A DNA stretch of 64,000 nucleotides, taken from contig CM012954.1 of assembly GCA_000181795.3 (NCBI GenBank), forward strand, positions 15,049,059 through 15,113,058. Reading direction: 5' to 3'. Each line of letters opens with the position of its first letter. The stretch's first letter is position 1. This DNA comes from Trichinella spiralis (lineage: Eukaryota > Nematoda > Enoplea > Trichinellida > Trichinellidae). Below the pieces are notes generated by a model. It was not told the DNA's origin. It ran no database searches and was given only the letters and a program-made list of their open reading frames with translations. Shown here one piece after another: positions 1 through 12,000 of this stretch. The position numbers and the translations under genes were made by a program.

Positions 1-3000
1 GACCCCATCGCAGCGTCCATCTCCCGTTCCAACGCTCCAGGACTGGCGAAATGGCCCAGGGTGAGTCGGCGCTGGATGCCGAGCAAAGACAACGTCAAAC
101 GACGGCCCAGTTTCACCGACTGGGATTCGTCGTTGGCTCGGAAAATATTCTGCAACAAAGTCTGGCATCGTTCGATCCAATTCGAACCAGTCTGCTGTTG
201 GGACAATCCACTGGGACCCGGCTGGTCGTTGATGAAAAAACCGTTATTCAACGTCGACGTCGAATCGGCGGCCGCCCCATCAGCCGTCTGGTCCATGAAT
301 TCTTGGTAGAGTTGGTCAATTTCGAAACAGTTCGGCCGGGAAATGTAAGCCAACAGTACGTTGGTCAACAGTCTGGCCTGGTGGACGATGGTGCTGTTCG
401 GCTCGTTGAACGTGCAGGCGTTCTGGTTGATCCGTTCGACGTCGAATTTCACGGCCGCCACGCGACGGTAGAACCGATTGGCCAGACGGGCTTTGATCGT
501 CGCCAAATCGCACGGATATTCGATGCACATGCAATACCAAGGATAGACGCCCAAGTCGACCGGCTCCAGAAACGGTTCGGCAAACGGCTGGCTGCTGATC
601 GTCTCCAAGCCGACCAACAGACGCTGGCATTCGGCATCGCGACCACGGCTCGGCCATTCGTTCGTTTTCGGAGTGTAGGGCCAAATCGACGCCGCTTCGG
701 TCACATCGAACATTTCGCCGTCGCCGGTGCCGTTGTTGCCCACTTCGAGCGGCACCAAATCCCACGGACTGAGGCGATCTTCGTCGTCGTTTTCCCACCG
801 AACCACGATCGACTGGAAATGGGACGTCGACTGGGGCTGGGTCGCCTTGCCGACAACGGTGCCGAACCACCAGCGGTCGTCGATCAACGCTTTGAACGAG
901 TCGCCATTGCGCCACCGACGTCTGATCGAACTGTCGTAAAGCTGCCTGAGCACGATGAAGTCGATCACGCTCGGGATGTCGTGGAAGCAGACGTAAAAAG
1001 TGAACGACGACTGCTCTGCCGACGAACGCGGGTTGATCCGAGTCAACTGCAACCGACAACTGCGCACTTGGTGCAAGTGGAACGTCACCTCTTTGACCAC
1101 CGCGAACTCGGTCTCTTCCAAACGCAAACCGCTGTTCCAAGGCAAATCTTTCTCTTTCAACTTGTACAAATTCGCCCGCTTCACTTCGTCCACGTACATC
1201 CGGTGACCCTGGTGGAAGTAGACCACTTCGTCGCCTTGTTGAGGAAAATACGGAGATGGTCGGCAAGTGGTCGACGTGATCCAATCGGAAAAGTGGAACT
1301 TGGTCAGCAGATCCTCGTAGCGTGCCACGCCGCTCGGCCGCGACGACGCTTCGGTCGAAGCGACACCGTCGGCAGCCGGTCGTCGACCGCGTCGTCTCGA
1401 ATCCCTCTGACTGTTGTTGTTGTTGTGTCTGGTCACCCGTTCCTCGTCCGAATGGTCACTTTCACTGCGCACATTCACCATCGACATATCCGAATACCAG
1501 TCGTCATCTTCATCCTCGTCGTCGTCGTCGTCGTCGTCCAAATCCACGTCCTCTTCGTCATCCTCCTCGTCTTCATCGTTATCCGAACTACCTTGGTAAT
1601 AATCTTCGTCGTTATCGTCGTCAAAGTAGATAAATTCACCAGCGCTGGAACGAGCCGTCGAATCGTCCAGCGAGCCGTTGGTCAGCGACGGCCGGCCGAG
1701 GTTGGCTTGGGTTCGTCGGCCGCGCCGCCTGCGCGCGCTGCTCCTCGTCCTCAGCGACCGGGTATTGGCGGCGTCGCCGGCGACAGCGCCACCACTGCCG
1801 CCCGAAGAGCCGACGCCCGCGGCCGAGGTTCCGGCACCTGAGCCGCCGTTGCCCCCTTCGGTGTAGTCGGGATCGTAGTCGTCGTCGTCGGTAGACTCGT
1901 CGGCCAGCAGGTCGATGTCGTCGACGCGGAAGCGTCTCGAATCGCGCTCCGATGTCGCCGTCTCGACTACCCGCGGGGCAGAGTCGGCGGTCACCGACGG
2001 CGATTCGGCGCGCGGCGTCGGCAAATGGCGGCTGCTTTCTTTCAAAAACAGCTCCTCCTCCTGGCGGGCAGTTTCCACAATGCGCCCGTGCAGTGTGGTC
2101 AGTTGGTCGGCGTCGAGCGCCGGCACCAGATGCCGGCTGGTCCAACAGCAGAACAGTTGTCGGTTAGCGTCGGCTTGGAGGTGGAAGCCGAAACGACTGG
2201 GTCCGGCCGAAGCGACCGCCTCTTCGCTCACGAGTGGCAATTCGGGCACCAAATATTGTTCCGAACAATGCTCTTTGCCGGGCACGAACCGCTGCTCGGC
2301 CGGCGGATAAGGCTCGCCTTCGGCGTTGACCAGAAACGGCGGTGGCATCAAGTGGGGCGGCAGTTGGGTCTGCTCGTCGACCACGTATTCAGCTTCGTCG
2401 GCCAACAACGGTCGGTAGTCGGTGTGGAAGAACTGTTCGCCGGGCACTGGGGGGTATTCGTGGTGAAGACCGAAGAACAACGTCGAACCCAACGAGTCGA
2501 CGGCGGCGAAGTGGAAGCCGTCCGGCGAAAAGCAGCCCTCGTACACTGAACATTCGACCTCGTGGTTGGAGACCGTTCGCTTGTTCAAATAGCTGTTCAC
2601 GCGAACCCCCTCGGCCATATTCCAGAAGATCACCTGGCCGTCGTCGCCGGCCGTGACCATCAAGTCCGGGTCCGACGGGTGAGCGATCAAATTCTGCACG
2701 TCGTTGGTGTGGTCGTCGAACGAGCGAACCAACTGACCGCTGGTCGAATCCCAGACGCGGATTCGATTGTCGCTGGACGAAGTGACCAGCAGTGTGTCGT
2801 CGGCGTTCCAAGTGCACAGCAGCATGCTCAAGCGACGCGTGGTTTCGCCGGCTCCGCGGTTGAGACTCGGGTCGAGCACCATCGGATTCCACGACGTGTA
2901 CTGATATTTCCATATTTTCGCCAGACCATCTTTGCTGCAAGTGGCGAAGCGCAGGCCAGTGTGCGCCCATTGGATGCAGTCGATGCGGTCGTTGTGACCG

Positions 3001-4085
3001 GCAATGTCGAACGTCATTTCCGGCTCGCCGTCCGAAGGGACTTTGAATACAGTGATCGAATGGTCGGAACCGCAGGTACCGACGAACCGACCGCCGCCGC
3101 TCACCGACAGACCAATGACGCGGCCGCCGACTTTGGAACGCACGTTGAAGCGCACCGGCGAAGCTTCGAAAGCGTCGTGCATGTAATGCCAGAAGAAGAC
3201 GTTGCCGTCGTTGCCGGTCGACACCAGAACTTGACGGTCGGTTGTCGTCGACGGCAAAAATTGCAAGTTGGTGATCATGCCGGTGTGGCCGGTCATGGCG
3301 GCCACCGGCTGCGCGTTTTTCAAGCTCCAGACGCGGATAAATTTGTCCATGCTGGCGGCGGCGATCAACGTGTTCTCGTAATTGACGTGCATGTCGGTGA
3401 TTTGGCCGCAGAAGCCGCGGAACGTGTACAACAGTCGGGCCGATCTGGGCGACCAGACTTTGATCAAATGGTCATCGCCACCGGTGAACAAGCGTCGACC
3501 GGTACGGTCGAACGTGACGCAGCATACCGACGCCAAGTGACCAATCACGGCCGCTTGGAGGTGGAATTTCGGAAACAGCATCCGGAACGACAACTGCTGC
3601 ATCAGATTCGCGCTCGACACTTGAGAAGCGAAAAACATGTCGGCCAAATTGAAACAGTTCTTCAAATTGCTGGCGACCGGCATCAGCATACAACTGCGCA
3701 GACCGGCCACGTCCCGGCGGCGCCATTTTCTCTGCAATGTTGACGACGAATCTGCTCGCAGCATTGAAAACGGACCAGTGTCCAGCAGTGAAAGCGGCCC
3801 AGTCAGACCGGCCGGTGCGAAGCGTTGCGTTTGAGCGATGAAATTTTCCAACAACACTGGCAAGTGGTCGTCGCGAATTCGACTGGCGTAAATGGAATGG
3901 AACTGAGCCAAAGTTTGGCGCCGTTCGACACCCTGGTAATCGAAACGCAACGGGATGTAGCCGGCGGTTTCCAAACTCCGGCCCAAAGCATCGGCCGCAT
4001 CACCAAGACCCTCTTTCATTGACAAGAAACGATAAATCAAATACAACAAGTGCTCTTCAAAGCACACTTCCCTGTTATTATTCAT
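1..4085 (-). CDS. Bromodomain and WD-repeat protein (BRWD/PHIP family), partial, intronless
   Basis: A single uninterrupted minus-strand frame runs from ATG at 4085 to the window edge (1361 codons). An in-frame stop lies upstream at 4137-4139 with no other ATG between. The N-terminus has a short helical leader like the LisH-like start of BRWD proteins. WD40 repeats occupy about residues 174-535 (for example GHLASVCCVTFDRTG and GHNDRIDCIQWAHTG). A low-complexity region with a poly-Asp/Glu tract follows at about 828-862. The BRWD-typical stretch with PQQGDEVVYFHQGH comes next, then a first bromodomain at about 1145-1255 (EPVDLGVYPWYC, NQNACTFNEPNS). A second bromodomain begins near 1303 and looks degenerate. 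BRWD/PHIP proteins are nuclear chromatin readers. The gene is much richer in GC than its surroundings and lacks introns, unlike every other gene here. The C-terminus is outside the window. Confidence 0.93.
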   Translation of the reverse strand, partial: MNNNREVCFEEHLLYLIYRFLSMKEGLGDAADALGRSLETAGYIPLRFDYQGVERRQTLAQFHSIYASRIRDDHLPVLLENFIAQTQRFAPAGLTGPLSLLDTGPFSMLRADSSSTLQRKWRRRDVAGLRSCMLMPVASNLKNCFNLADMFFASQVSSANLMQQLSFRMLFPKFHLQAAVIGHLASVCCVTFDRTGRRLFTGGDDHLIKVWSPRSARLLYTFRGFCGQITDMHVNYENTLIAAASMDKFIRVWSLKNAQPVAAMTGHTGMITNLQFLPSTTTDRQVLVSTGNDGNVFFWHYMHDAFEASPVRFNVRSKVGGRVIGLSVSGGGRFVGTCGSDHSITVFKVPSDGEPEMTFDIAGHNDRIDCIQWAHTGLRFATCSKDGLAKIWKYQYTSWNPMVLDPSLNRGAGETTRRLSMLLCTWNADDTLLVTSSSDNRIRVWDSTSGQLVRSFDDHTNDVQNLIAHPSDPDLMVTAGDDGQVIFWNMAEGVRVNSYLNKRTVSNHEVECSVYEGCFSPDGFHFAAVDSLGSTLFFGLHHEYPPVPGEQFFHTDYRPLLADEAEYVVDEQTQLPPHLMPPPFLVNAEGEPYPPAEQRFVPGKEHCSEQYLVPELPLVSEEAVASAGPSRFGFHLQADANRQLFCCWTSRHLVPALDADQLTTLHGRIVETARQEEELFLKESSRHLPTPRAESPSVTADSAPRVVETATSERDSRRFRVDDIDLLADESTDDDDYDPDYTEGGNGGSGAGTSAAGVGSSGGSGGAVAGDAANTRSLRTRSSARRRRGRRTQANLGRPSLTNGSLDDSTARSSAGEFIYFDDDNDEDYYQGSSDNDEDEEDDEEDVDLDDDDDDDEDEDDDWYSDMSMVNVRSESDHSDEERVTRHNNNNSQRDSRRRGRRPAADGVASTEASSRPSGVARYEDLLTKFHFSDWITSTTCRPSPYFPQQGDEVVYFHQGHRMYVDEVKRANLYKLKEKDLPWNSGLRLEETEFAVVKEVTFHLHQVRSCRLQLTRINPRSSAEQSSFTFYVCFHDIPSVIDFIVLRQLYDSSIRRRWRNGDSFKALIDDRWWFGTVVGKATQPQSTSHFQSIVVRWENDDEDRLSPWDLVPLEVGNNGTGDGEMFDVTEAASIWPYTPKTNEWPSRGRDAECQRLLVGLETISSQPFAEPFLEPVDLGVYPWYCMCIEYPCDLATIKARLANRFYRRVAAVKFDVERINQNACTFNEPNSTIVHQARLLTNVLLAYISRPNCFEIDQLYQEFMDQTADGAAADSTSTLNNGFFINDQPGPSGLSQQQTGSNWIERCQTLLQNIFRANDESQSVKLGRRLTLSLLGIQRRLTLGHFASPGALEREMDAAMG

Positions 4086-7000
4086 TGCCTCCTCTTCTTC
4101 TTTATATATATATTGCCAGTTTTTAATTTTTTTTATTCAATATTCTTTAATATCTCTTCACTCAACTACTTACTCGTTCACGGAGTCGTGGGTCTGAGAC
4201 AATTTGCAAATCTTTGGCAAATTTTTGACAAGATATTATCAATTCTGCCGTTTCAACAGCTCGCAGCAGATCACTGCTATACACCAAAGACAGTGTAGTT
4301 CCAACAGCAGTGAAATGACGACCCAAGGAAACTGCTTGCTCGCGTCCTTCTTCGTTAAGACTGCAATTCAGATGACCTTAAAAAAATTTTCACAAACACA
4401 TACAAATTACATTTAAAAAATAATTTCAAATTTTCATTTTTATATAGTTGAAAAAAAACAAAACAAAAACACTTTGGCAAAAAATATTACAACGCGCACT
4501 GTTAACATTATTGTTCACTACAAGTAGGCAAACAGAAATAGCTGGCAGTGCTTGTTCAGCCGTCGGCAGAAGGCAGTTCAGGCGAACGAGCGCACGCTCG
4601 CGCGCGACGAAATTGATTGGCCGGCGTGCTCGTTTGAAATTTTGCTCAAATTTTCAAAAAGAAAAACACCAGAATAATAACAATAATCACAAATTCAAAC
4701 TTCTATTCATTTATGAATAAAATACTGTCTCAATTATGCAAAAATACAATTTGAAATGACAAACAACAACATTCCGTCGACAATGGTCGACGAGGAAAAA
4801 GTGTGGAAGTTGCTCAACCGACAGCAAGTTACTTGATTATTTCTAAGGAAATCAAAAATTGAAATTTTTTTCACCAAACAAGTCGACGATTTTAAAGATT
4901 GAATGACGAATCAAAATTTCACATCAACGAAATATTGTGAAATTTGACAAATTTTTGAAAAGTTGGATTTTTTTAATAAAAAAAATTAATAACCAATTTC
5001 CAGAATTTATTTGAACGAAATTACCACCAACATGCTAATGTTTTTTAATTTGTAAATTAAACGCGATAGACCAGTCATACAATTTCACAAAATGTGAAAA
5101 ACAATTATACTCTACAAATAAAAATTTCAAAAAAAAATATTATACAACTCAAATTATTAATAACCAGACCAAAAGAACGGCAACTTTTACGTCAGACAAA
5201 GGAGCTCAAAAGCAAAAAATGCTTCCTTAAATCGAAACGCTCAGAAAATCAACTATTGCTCTATGAAAAATTTCACCTACTGCTATTTATCTGAAACGAA
5301 ATGAAACCAAACTATGCACACTTATAAATTATAATTACCTTGAACAACGTGATGCACATTCAAATCAGTTAGTCCGCTAGAATTACAACTGTTAGGTGAG
5401 ATAAAGCGGATATTCATTTCTACAAGCTTACTGTCTCACAACTATCACTCTTGCTTGCATTACAATATTAATGCTGCACTTTGCATTATTGTAATAAAAA
5501 CATTCTAGAAAGCACAATAAATAAACGACTTTAAACTGCAACTACCTGCTGTGAACAAAATATGCTACAGTATGCCTTAATAAAAGAAGCGTAGGTATAA
5601 TGGAACATAGGTCAATCAATAAAATTGAAAATTGTCACAAATTTTATTTTAAATGATTAAAAAAACAAATAAATTAGTAATTATTAAAACTATTAACATT
5701 AAAATCAGCAAAAAATACTTTCCAAGAATTTACTAATCTACGCTGCACGCAGCGTACGTAAAATAATACAGACATTCTCTTTTCATTATTTTATTTTAGC
5801 TTATTTTTAAATTATGTATTACTTTACTCATAATTTTCATTATTTTCCACTTCCCTGTATTAAAAGTACAGTATAACTAAGGAAAAAAACAAAGTTGTAT
5901 TTTGTAGAGCAGGCACCAATCAACAATATTTAAATGGTCCGCGACTATTTTAGATTAAATTAATTTGAATTTTGCAATAATTTAATACAAAACAAATAAG
6001 AGTAATTGTAAATGAGAAATCGCACAATTGGTTTGAGGAATACTTAAAAAAGCGAAGCATTTCAAAAAAAGAACTGTAATGAATTTTACATTTGTATGCA
6101 AATTCGTAAATTGAAAAAACAGACACTTCTATGAAGAAAAGAAGTTTTTCAGCTTTTTAGGTCAACTTTTCGACATTTCAAATTTGGTGGAACATTAACT
6201 GATCAAAAAGATTTTTTGAAAATACTTTTCGAAAATAACACTCGCAAACTTTGCAGCTAATGAAATCTTCATCTTTTTAAAAATACAGTTTACAGATTCT
6301 TCACTTACTTTCCCATAAACAAAAAAAAATTTTCAGTACACTCATTTATTTGAAAAGTATGCGTAAGAAAATTAAATACAAAATACAAATAATACAAAAA
6401 TACAACTATAAATTTGGTAAATTCTCATTGAATTCGCACATATGAAAATATTCAGCGTCGCAGCTGATATTTTAACACTTTAGTGATCTTCACATTTTAT
6501 ATGTTTTCATTATTATAATATGCTTTTAATTTATTTATGTATTTATTTGTAATATTATGGCCTAAAAACCTTGCAGCAACAGAAACAATCACTCAGGCTG
6601 CCGGTATGCCAATTGCGTATGTGAAATTCCAATGATTTTGACATAAGACTGAAACGGCCCTCGTTTCTATAACAGTTGAACTAATTTATAATATGTTAAG
6701 TATTCCTTTTAAAAAACATTTTTATTACTAAAGCGTTATTACTTATCAAATCACTTAATCAGTTTCAATGTTATACCATTAGTTATCACATGCTAGTTCA
6801 TATTATCCTAAAAACAACATGAATAATATTTTAAATCATGGCAGAGTCAAAGTTTATTTTAAATTTATATCTTCGTTTTAAAGCACATTTTCAATATTCT
6901 ATAACAGCTGAAAAAGCAAATAATCAATACCGGGCATTACCATTTGAATACTAAATTGTTATACATGTGTTCCTTTTAATCCTTGGTGGTTTGTTTCTTG

Positions 7001-7174
7001 AAAAACTGTTCACTCCTAACATTAGATCATTAGAGATTATGAAAGAAATTGTCTTGCAACATTTTGGTACTGATGTTACAGTATGATGTTAAGACCTATT
7101 TTCCGGATTATTATACTGTAATAACATACGTTTTACAATCAGAGGTCGACGATTTTTGAATAATTCATTTTGCT
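4086..7174. other. Intergenic region between divergent BRWD and eIF3g
   Basis: About 3.1 kb of AT-rich sequence separates the divergently transcribed BRWD (-) and eIF3g (+) genes. Only short unconvincing open frames are present and none has recognisable protein content. Apart from the GC island near 4.6 kb I see no RNA gene or repeat. Confidence 0.7.
4540..4625. promoter_or_regulatory. GC-rich island upstream of the BRWD gene, possible promoter
   Basis: This short GC-rich patch in otherwise AT-rich DNA lies about 0.5 kb upstream of the BRWD start codon. It contains the inverted repeat CGAGCG-CA-CGCTCG at 4587-4600, followed by alternating CG. Part of it resembles an NRF1-type palindrome, but the match is imperfect. 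The promoter role is inferred from position and composition only. Confidence 0.35.
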
Positions 7175-8512
7175 ATGTTTGGTGGTTTCGACTTGGGGTA
7201 TGTTTATATTCTAATTTTCATTTGTTTTTTAACGATCAACTCTTTTAAGGGATGCAAAAACAAATTGGGCCGAACAAATTGAGGAAGAATGTAATTCATC
7301 GATTGAAGATTCGCTTATATATTCGCATTATCACTTTATTTTAATGCATGTTATCTGTGAATTTTTTAGTGGCACTTCCTGAAAGAAGCGAAGAAATCGT
7401 GGGGGACGTGAAAACAGTTACAGAATATCATCTGAATGATGAAAATCGTCGTGTCAAAACAGTTAGCCGCTTTAAGGTGTCAAAAAAGCGAATTCCTAAA
7501 TCAGTTTTAGAACGTCGAGTAAGTAAATTTGTCAGTATGCACAGAATAATAAATATTTTGATTTCAGTTTTTTCTACATTTAGAAGTGGGCGAGATTCGG
7601 TCAAGATGCAGACATGTCATTGGAAGATTTGATGTCAAAAACAACATATTATGATGATGAAATCACTATGCAGTTTTTGAGATCTAGAACTGGCGAACTT
7701 GTAATAAAATTGCTTCAGTTAACACATACATACATACATACTTACATGTGCTTCATTTATTGACTTTCAGTTGGAGTTTGCAAATTCAGAGTTTTCTGGT
7801 TTGGATACTCAACGTTCGACAATGCAATTTCGAATGTGTCGGTTTTGCAAAAGTATGGATCATTGGTCTACGCAATGTCCATACAGGGATGTGTTTGAAG
7901 AAGAAAAGGCGAAGGAAGCCGCTGCAGATGCAGGGGCTCAGTCCGGTGGTGATTTGCAGTCTTCAAGGTCAGGCGTTTATATTGCTCCAGCGTTGCGTGG
8001 TTTGGGTGCCGGATCTAAGCTATCCATGGATCCCCTTCAACGAAGAGGTAATTTAGAAAAATAAAAATTTTTTGTATAATTTTAAGAAAAATTGAAATAC
8101 ATTTTGATAAATGAAATGAAAATTTTAACCATTAGATGACAACACTGTACGTGTGACGAATTTGCCCGAAGATATATCTGATGTTGTTTTGAAAGAGCTG
8201 TTCAGTCAAGTTGGAAAAGTGGTTCGACTATATCTAGCAAGAGACAAAGTTACCCAGCGTTGTAAAGTAATGCATTTATTTAAATTTAAATGGGAGATAT
8301 TGTTGTTATTATTGTTGTTATTTAGGGTTATGCTTTCGTTTCTTACATGAGCCGGGCAGATGCTCAAAAAGCGATTGATGAATTGTCAGGTTACAAATAC
8401 GAACATTTAATTTTCAAAGTTGAATGGGCCAAGTATGAACACAAAATTACCCAAATAGTTTGTGAACGGGATATTTTAAAGCTAATTTGGTATTTTTAGG
8501 CCAAGTACGTGA
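7175..8512 (+). CDS. eif-3.G: Eukaryotic translation initiation factor 3 subunit G
   Basis: Eight exons: 7175-7197, 7250-7290, 7370-7518, 7584-7700, 7771-8047, 8136-8266, 8326-8432, 8500-8512. Together they give 285 aa, with all introns GT-AG and 52-88 nt long. The protein follows eIF3g order: a short acidic N-terminus (WAEQIEEE), the TVTEYHLNDENRR segment, a CCHC-type zinc knuckle (CRFCKSMDHWSTQCPY, about residues 133-148), a linker with YIAPALRG, and one C-terminal RRM (from about residue 205; RVTNLPED and GYAFVSY). The C-terminal VEWAKPST matches the family end closely and decides the last tiny exon. eIF3g is part of the cytosolic eIF3 complex that recruits mRNA to the 40S subunit. A 3' splice-like AG lies about 32 nt before the ATG. 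Confidence 0.95.
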
Positions 8513-9039
8513 GTGAATGAATGAATGAAGGATTTGAAGGATTTTACTTTTCAAACATATCTACTGTTTCTGTAGATTGTGAATAAAGATATGAAAACAA
8601 TTCTTTCTACCATCATGCATTAAAAATAAGTTTCATTATATAAACAATTTGAATATTATTAGAAAACTGTTGGTAGAAAAGTAATATTATTATACAAAAA
8701 AAGCATATGGATAAAACAAAGTTCAAATGCACAAAATACATTTCAAAGTGCTGTTTTGAAAGTCTGAATTTAATTTTTCATGGAAAAATATCTATTATTG
8801 AATGAAAACACCAATAATTTAAAAAATAACATTCTATACAAATTTTAAAAGTGATGATGAAAGACACAGTGCAATTTCACAGCAACATTGTCAAGTTATT
8901 TTATGCAAATTAACACAATACAGCCTATGGCATGCAAAGGATATCAATGAATTCAGGTCACATTGAACAAAAGTCAGTGGAAAATTTGTTAAACAATGTT
9001 ACTTTATTATTATTCTGCTGAGCGGTCGACACAGAACCA
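8513..9039. other. Short intergenic region, eIF3g to LDLa gene
   Basis: Roughly 0.5 kb of AT-rich sequence lies between two genes on the same strand. Beyond the eIF3g poly(A) signal it holds no recognisable feature. Confidence 0.6.
8582..8587 (+). terminator. Poly(A) signal AATAAA of eIF3g
   Basis: A canonical AATAAA hexamer lies 70 nt after the eIF3g stop codon on the same strand, a usual distance for cleavage and polyadenylation. Confidence 0.6.
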
Positions 9040-12000
9040 ATGGTAATTCCAAAAGAAGAAGAAAGCTTCGGAAGAAAAGCCTCGTACACGCCGGCTATGA
9101 AGCAAGCACAAACGGTTAGTACTTTCCTGTATCATTTAGTTATGCGAAATATTTTATGTTTATAATTTGTCTGCTTAAATAAATAAAATAATTGAGATTT
9201 AACAGTAATAAAATTGCCATTTTAATTTTAGAACCGAAATAAAATTCATTATGATCAAAACGCAAACATTAATAGCAGGTACATGTGGTGAACATGCTGA
9301 TTAAGAATTTTATTTCTACTTTATTCGATCCATTTCAGCAGAGATTCATCTAGAATAGCTCCATCGCATAGATCTTCAAGGAAAAAATGCATCATTTTTG
9401 CTTTGTACATAATTTTAGTCCTTCTACTCATCATTTTGGCCATTGTTCTTCCTCTTAATTTGACCAGCGAAGATAATCCGTATGCTCAATTATTATTCGA
9501 GAACGACAGTACGTGTTTCTAGCTATTGTTTGCTTTTCTTACAATTTTTAATGTAGTATATATTGTTTCAGTAACACTCAATGGCAGTGTGATGATACAT
9601 CTTGCTAATCAATCGAAGCCGGTTAATGCATCCTTGATTGAGAAAATAGAATTATTCTGCTATGAACAATTTAACTCATCAGATCCATGTTTTGCTAATT
9701 TCAGCACAGTGGAATACGCAACTGATTATTTCATACCAATGGTAACGTTGAAAATTATTTGCATGTGTATTTTTCACCATTATGAAATGTATTCATTACT
9801 ACCTGAATTCACTTAATGCACTGTAAGTTCAATTATTTTAAAATTATTACCTGGATGATAATTTTTTTTCTTTATTTTCACTTCATTAACAAACATTATG
9901 AATGTAAAATATTGAAAATTCAACTGAATAGTCTTTTTCGATGATTTAGTTGACAAATTCAGTCGTGAATACTAAGTTTTGTGAACAATTTGACTGTCAT
10001 CTCGATACAGTAGAACATGTAGCGTAAGTTTAACAACAGAAAAATCGTTTTTTGTTGAAATTGTCTCATTTGATTTTACAGAATAGACGAAGAGAATGTC
10101 AACTTTGACTTTGCTGTACACTTGAAATTGAACGGAACCAAGTTCAGTGACTTCCTAAGCATGTCCACGTCTGAATTTATGAAAAATGTAATCTCAAATT
10201 TTGAAAAGATTCTCGACAACCCTTTTCGTGATTACCACAAGAACATAACTATAGGTAGGTAGATTTTGAAAATTGTTTCTGGTCAATCCGTTAGCGTTGA
10301 ATCGAGAGAATACGTTTCATAAATGTATTTTTAGTACTGGAATTGAAGCAGATCTGTCAAATTTTCAATATTGACTGCGCGAAATTATTCTTGGAAAATA
10401 TATACAGTTCAGCCAGTTTGAAAAAAGGTAACTTCAACAAAACGAAATATTCAGTTTTGAAAAGAATGATTAATTTTCAAGTCCAGAATTGATTGTTCAA
10501 TATTTTCAAATTTAGAAGATGATAAAAGTGCAACATTTATAATGGATTGGATGTCCCAGTTCAGGCCACCTGTAGCATATAAAGTTTGTGAAGAAGCTAG
10601 CGGATTTGTGTGCAGAAGTGATGTAAGAAGTTTTAATGGAAAAATAAAGCAAACAACAACAAGTATCTTTTCTATTAGGGAAAGCGTATTCGTCAAAGCA
10701 AAGTTTGCGACGGAATAAAGCATTGCCAGGACGGAAGCGACGAACAAGCATGTGAAAGTAGAGTTTTCATTTTTGTTCAATTTTTTTCAATTTCTCATGC
10801 AAGCATCAACCGTTTTTCAAGAATGCCAAACTGCTTACTCGTGTATAAATAAAGATGGCAGTTTAACATGTGTCAGGGGTAAGCAAGTTTGTGATGGACA
10901 ACATGAGTGTCATCTTCGGGGTTTGGAATTCTCAAAAGTGTGCAACACGCCAAGTACAAACAGTATCAGAACAGTTGAATTATATAGTGGTGAATAATGG
11001 ATGCAAATTTCAGAAAATGACTGCAAATCCCCTTTGTATTTCCCGTGTGCAGATTCTTCGATTTGTATACCAAAAGAATGGGTCTGCGATGGCGAGGAGC
11101 ACTGTCCAAATGGAGACGATGAATCCCCTATCTGTGAAAAAGATGGTAAATATCTGTTAATTGTTAATTATCTGCATTAAAGTTTTTTCCTTCAGTTCAG
11201 AAATTTCTTTTCTAGAATGTAATAACAATGCCCATTGGTGCAACGGTCGCTGTATCGCTCAGTGGAAATTGTGTGATGGTATTAACGACTGTCATGACAA
11301 ATCTGATGAAATGAATTGCACTTGTGAACGTATGAATTTGTAATTATTGCGAGCCATTTATTCAATTATACACATCTCATTTGCTATTATGCAAATTTTT
11401 AAAATAATATATATTATGGAAGAGGAAGAAATCACAAGTGACATTGAAATTGATTGGGAATTTTAATTTTTTAGAATGCTCAGGTGATGGGGTATTGTTA
11501 TGCAGCGGGCCGGTTGGTCAGTGTATACTTGAAAATCGTATTTGTGACGGTCGCGCAGATTGCCCAAATGAGGAAGATGAAAGTGGTTGCCCGGGATGTA
11601 AATAATTTGGTATTACAAGTGAATATTTTATTGGTTATTTTAAAATTATTACAATTTTCAGGGTGCCTTATAGAGGAAGAAGAGCCAGCAAAAATTACTT
11701 GCAGTAGTAATTCTGACCACGTGAGTTGCAAAAGTTGCAATATTGAAAATCAATTCCAATGCGGAAATGGTCTGTGCATCAATCGCACTGAGGTAATGTT
11801 GCAATATGAAGAAAATAATTTCTGATCAGATTCTTATTTAGTAAACTTCTGAAATGCAGATGTTTGATTTGGTGTTTAATAATTTTTAATTTTTCACGAC
11901 AGATGTGTGATAATAAAAGAGATTGTGATGACGGCTCAGATGAAGATGACAAACTCTGCTCCTGCGACAATTCGGATGGATTTTTTTGTAAATCCAATAA

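Noticed and set aside
316..1284. Minus-strand open frame of 322 codons
   Set aside because: It is in a different frame from the BRWD protein, which is uninterrupted and conserved across the same bases.
51..1841. Plus-strand open frame of 596 codons
   Set aside because: It is the antisense shadow of the GC-rich BRWD coding sequence. Its Arg/Val/Phe-rich translation has no family similarity, while the minus strand encodes BRWD motifs throughout.
2562..3743. Plus-strand open frame of 393 codons
   Set aside because: It is antisense to the BRWD WD40 repeats, for the same reason as above.
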